Shown here piece by piece: positions 61,194 to 64,000 of a stretch of DNA of 64,000 nt. Source of the stretch: Tenacibaculum aquimarinum (lineage in GTDB: Bacteria; Bacteroidota; Bacteroidia; Flavobacteriales; Flavobacteriaceae); contig NZ_JAKGSC010000001.1 of the NCBI RefSeq assembly GCF_022478115.1, forward strand, positions 372,001 through 436,000, given 5' to 3'. A model generated the notes under the pieces. The model searched no databases. It was not told the DNA's origin and was given only the letters and a program-made list of their open reading frames with translations. Position numbers and translations under genes: made by a program. How positions within the stretch are numbered: the first letter of the stretch is position 1; each line of letters begins with the position of its first letter.

Positions 61194-64000
61194 ATGATCA
61201 AAAAACTCTTTTTTGTTTTTTTATTTTTCTTCGGATTTTTTGCCCAAGCGCAAAAAACTTCGAAAGAATTTAGGTCTAAAATAATAAACGTACAAAAAGA
61301 TACAATTCAATTAGACTCCATAAGTATTAATCCAGCAAATTTTAAGGTTTTTACTTCGGATAAAAAACAGCTATCAACTTCAGAGTTTCAAGTAGATTTC
61401 TCAAAAGCACAACTAATTATTAATAGTAAAAAATACAGTGACATTTTAGTTGAATATTATAGATATCCTGAATTTATTACCAAAACCTACACGCCTTTTG
61501 ATAAGAAATTAATTGTCCCAAATACAAATAATAATGGGCAATTATATAGTTTAACAACCAATAAAAACAAGGAAGATATTAAATTGTTTGACGGTTTAAA
61601 TACACAAGGTTTTATTGCTCGTGGAATAACGGTTGGTAACAATCAAAATGCAGTTACAAACTCCTCTTTAGACTTAAATATCTCAGGAAAATTATCAGAT
61701 AAAGTTGGTATTAGAGCCAATATTTTTGACACCAATATTCCGTTACAACAAAATGGATATTCGCAAAATGTAACAGATTTCGATAGAATTTTTATAGAAA
61801 TGTTCAGTGAAAATTGGCGCGTAAAAGCTGGTGATGTTTCTCTTAAAAATGACAATTCGTACTTTTTAAATTTTGAAAAACAAGTTGCTGGTGTTGAGGT
61901 TGAAGCAAATTTAAGCGATAAAACAACCGTTTCTGCTTCTGGCGCAGTTGTTCGAGGTCGTTTTTCTGCTTTTGATCTTGTAGGAATTGAAGGAAATCAA
62001 GGTCCGTATAAATTATTGGGACCAAATAACGAACCTGCAATTGTAATTGTTTCTGGAAGCGACAAGGTTTTTGTAAACGGAATTCAATTAAACAGAGGTG
62101 AAACTAAAGATTATGTAATTGATTATAACATTGCCGAAATCCGTTTTAACACAAGATATCCAATTACAAACGATATGAGAATTCGTGTAGAATTCCAATA
62201 TTCCGATAGAAATTACACACGATTTATAACTTATGAAAAAGCGGAATATAAAAGTGATAATTTTTCTATTTCCGGTCATTTTTACAATGAGAATGATGCT
62301 AAAAATCAACCTTTACAGCAAAGTTTAACCGACGATCAAAAACAAATTTTAGCCAATGCAGGTAACGATACTTCGTTAATGGTTTCTGAAAGTGCGTTTT
62401 TAGATGAATATTCGCCCAATAGAATTCAGTATAAAAAAACAATTGTTGGTGCTGTAGAAACCTTTGAACATTCTACAAATGAAAATGACGAATTATACAC
62501 AGTAACTTTCACCAATGTTGGTACAAATCAAGGAGATTATGTTATTGATAACACAATTGCAATAGGAACTATTTTTCGCTACGCGGGAAATAACGCAGGT
62601 AATTACAACCCAATTGTTAAATTGATTGCACCAACAAGTTTACAGATTTTTGACATAAATGCAAGTTACAATCCAACCGAAAAAACTACTATTAATGCAG
62701 AATTAGCGTATAGTAATAACGATTCCAATTTATTTTCTTCCATAAATGATAGTGAAAACAAGCGTTTTGCAACTAAAATTAATTGGCAACAAGTACTTAT
62801 TGATAAAAAATGGCAATTAAAAAGCGATGTCGATTATAAATATATTCAAGATAATTTTACAACTGTACAACGTTTTCAAAATGTGGAATTCAATCGAGAT
62901 TGGAACTTGGTAAATCCAACTGGAAATCAACATCAAATTGGCGCAAAATTCATTCTTCAAAACAAAAAAAATGACTTTATTTCTTATGGTTTTCATCATT
63001 TAAATTTTGCAGATAATTTTAATGGAAGTAAACATGAAATCAACTCACAATTAAAATTCAACAAAACTACTTTTTCTACAGACGGAAGCTTACTTAATAA
63101 TACTTCGCTCGTTGATAAAGACAATTTCTTTAGATTAAAATCTACTATTGAACATAGTTTTGGAAAACCTTGGGCTGGAGCATTTATTAATTTTGAAACT
63201 AATGAACGAAAAGATAAAAACACAGATGAATTTAGTAATTTAAGTCATCAATTTAAAGAATACGAAACCTATGTTGGTGTTGGAGATTCTACTAAAATTT
63301 TTACGAAAATCGGATTTAATTACCGTACAAACGACAGTGTAAAAAGCAATAGTTTTACGCAAATAAATAATAGAAAAACGTTCTATATAGACAGTAAAAT
63401 TATTCAAAATAAAACAACAAACTTATCTCTGTATGCAAATTACAGATTGACCGAAAATGCGTTTGCTGAAAACGAAAAATCATTAAACTCTAAAATAATT
63501 TATAATCAGCAATTTTTTAATAATTTCTTGAATTTAGGAACTACGTACGAAACCTCATCTGGAAACATTGCAAGACAAGATTATGTGTATGTAAAAACAG
63601 AACCAGGACAAGGTTTTTATACTTGGATTGATTATAATAATGATGGAATTCAACAGTTTGAAGAGTTTGAAATCGCGCAATTTCAAGACCAAGCAGATTA
63701 CTTAAGAGTTGCCTTGCCAAACTTACGTTATGTGCCAACACAACGCGCAAAATGGAAACAATCTATTAGTTTAAATCCGGCAAGTTGGGCAAACAAAACT
63801 GGAGTTAAAAAGACACTTTCTCATTTTTACAATCAGACTTATTTATTAATTGATAATGAACAACAACGCGTTGGTGATTCTTTTAATTTAAATCCGTTTG
63901 ATTTAGACGAAGACAAATTATTGGCATTGGCTTTTAATTTTAGAAATAGCTTATATTTTAATAGAAATTTACAGAATTATAGCTTAACGTACACGTATGG
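61194..64000 (+). CDS. large outer-membrane beta-barrel protein (3' partial)
   Basis: The frame from ATG 61194 is open to the window end (935 complete codons). It begins with a signal peptide (MIKKLFFVFLFFFGFFAQAQ), then an N-terminal domain with RGITVGNNQN, VRGRFSAFDL, SGSDKVFVNGIQLNRGE and NDMRIRVEFQYSDRNY, followed by long alternating beta-strand character. Residues 813-824 form an EF-hand-like loop (DYNNDGIQQFEE). It is the type of long flavobacterial surface/barrel protein usually called hypothetical. The C-terminus is not in the window. Confidence 0.8.
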   Translation, partial: MIKKLFFVFLFFFGFFAQAQKTSKEFRSKIINVQKDTIQLDSISINPANFKVFTSDKKQLSTSEFQVDFSKAQLIINSKKYSDILVEYYRYPEFITKTYTPFDKKLIVPNTNNNGQLYSLTTNKNKEDIKLFDGLNTQGFIARGITVGNNQNAVTNSSLDLNISGKLSDKVGIRANIFDTNIPLQQNGYSQNVTDFDRIFIEMFSENWRVKAGDVSLKNDNSYFLNFEKQVAGVEVEANLSDKTTVSASGAVVRGRFSAFDLVGIEGNQGPYKLLGPNNEPAIVIVSGSDKVFVNGIQLNRGETKDYVIDYNIAEIRFNTRYPITNDMRIRVEFQYSDRNYTRFITYEKAEYKSDNFSISGHFYNENDAKNQPLQQSLTDDQKQILANAGNDTSLMVSESAFLDEYSPNRIQYKKTIVGAVETFEHSTNENDELYTVTFTNVGTNQGDYVIDNTIAIGTIFRYAGNNAGNYNPIVKLIAPTSLQIFDINASYNPTEKTTINAELAYSNNDSNLFSSINDSENKRFATKINWQQVLIDKKWQLKSDVDYKYIQDNFTTVQRFQNVEFNRDWNLVNPTGNQHQIGAKFILQNKKNDFISYGFHHLNFADNFNGSKHEINSQLKFNKTTFSTDGSLLNNTSLVDKDNFFRLKSTIEHSFGKPWAGAFINFETNERKDKNTDEFSNLSHQFKEYETYVGVGDSTKIFTKIGFNYRTNDSVKSNSFTQINNRKTFYIDSKIIQNKTTNLSLYANYRLTENAFAENEKSLNSKIIYNQQFFNNFLNLGTTYETSSGNIARQDYVYVKTEPGQGFYTWIDYNNDGIQQFEEFEIAQFQDQADYLRVALPNLRYVPTQRAKWKQSISLNPASWANKTGVKKTLSHFYNQTYLLIDNEQQRVGDSFNLNPFDLDEDKLLALAFNFRNSLYFNRNLQNYSLTYTY

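Noticed and set aside
1..64000. tRNA, rRNA or known riboswitch genes
   Set aside because: I looked for tRNA T-loop patterns and conserved riboswitch cores in the gaps and found none; gaps are short and mostly filled with repeats, promoters and terminators.

Overview
The window looks like an AT-rich (about 30 percent GC by eye) chromosomal segment of a Bacteroidota bacterium, most likely family Flavobacteriaceae. The signs are gliding genes gldE-gldD, a type IX secretion (T9SS) plug protein, a complete Na+-translocating NQR operon, Bacteroidota -7 promoter boxes (TAnnTTTG) before many genes, start regions without a clear Shine-Dalgarno sequence, and many dispersed short palindromic repeats of the kind seen between flavobacterial genes. 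The content is mostly housekeeping; I see no phage, plasmid, insertion sequence, CRISPR array, rRNA or tRNA.

Layout. 1-1.0 kb: end of an outer-membrane protein, then a lipoprotein gene bounded by inverted repeats. 1.0-9.4 kb: a nearly complete molybdenum cofactor locus, with moaD and moaE on the plus strand and moaA-moeA-(membrane protein)-moaC-mobA-moeB-(membrane MutS-like) on the minus strand. 9.4-19.1 kb: uvrC with a patatin/beta-barrel gene, then rng, a 30-residue basic protein and hup, then mutY-ssb-gldE-gldD. 19-26.7 kb: heme A synthase, a Cys-rich metal-binding lipoprotein, a DMT exporter, an active/inactive pair of M16 peptidases, and rplU-rpmA. 26.7-38 kb: waaA, a split YeeE/YedE pair, ileS-dksA-(secreted protein)-lspA, a DUF11 protein, and two tandem TerB-DnaJ proteins. 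38-48.7 kb: bacilliredoxin, sufS, a serine hydrolase, a DUF4846 protein, and nqrABCDEF. 48.9-64 kb: T9SS plug, apaG, pruA, RNA helicase, rsmG, desaturase, aspartate aminotransferase, retropepsin, tatD-ogt, and the first 2.8 kb of a large outer-membrane protein that runs off the window.

How the genes work together. MoaA/MoaC, MoaD/MoaE, MoeB-rhodanese, MoeA and MobA would make Mo-cofactor, but no molybdoenzyme is visible. NQR supplies a sodium gradient, as in marine relatives. GldD/GldE and the plug protein belong to the gliding/T9SS machinery.

Most worth a second look: short repeat copies that appear inserted in frame inside ogt and ctaA; an isoleucyl-tRNA synthetase with a swapped HIGH motif (GVHH), a signature linked to very high mupirocin resistance; an inverted-repeat-bounded lipoprotein cassette; a heptamer tandem array that puts stop codons in all six frames between two convergent genes; and loss of zinc-binding cysteines in three proteins (MoeB, RNase G, DksA).
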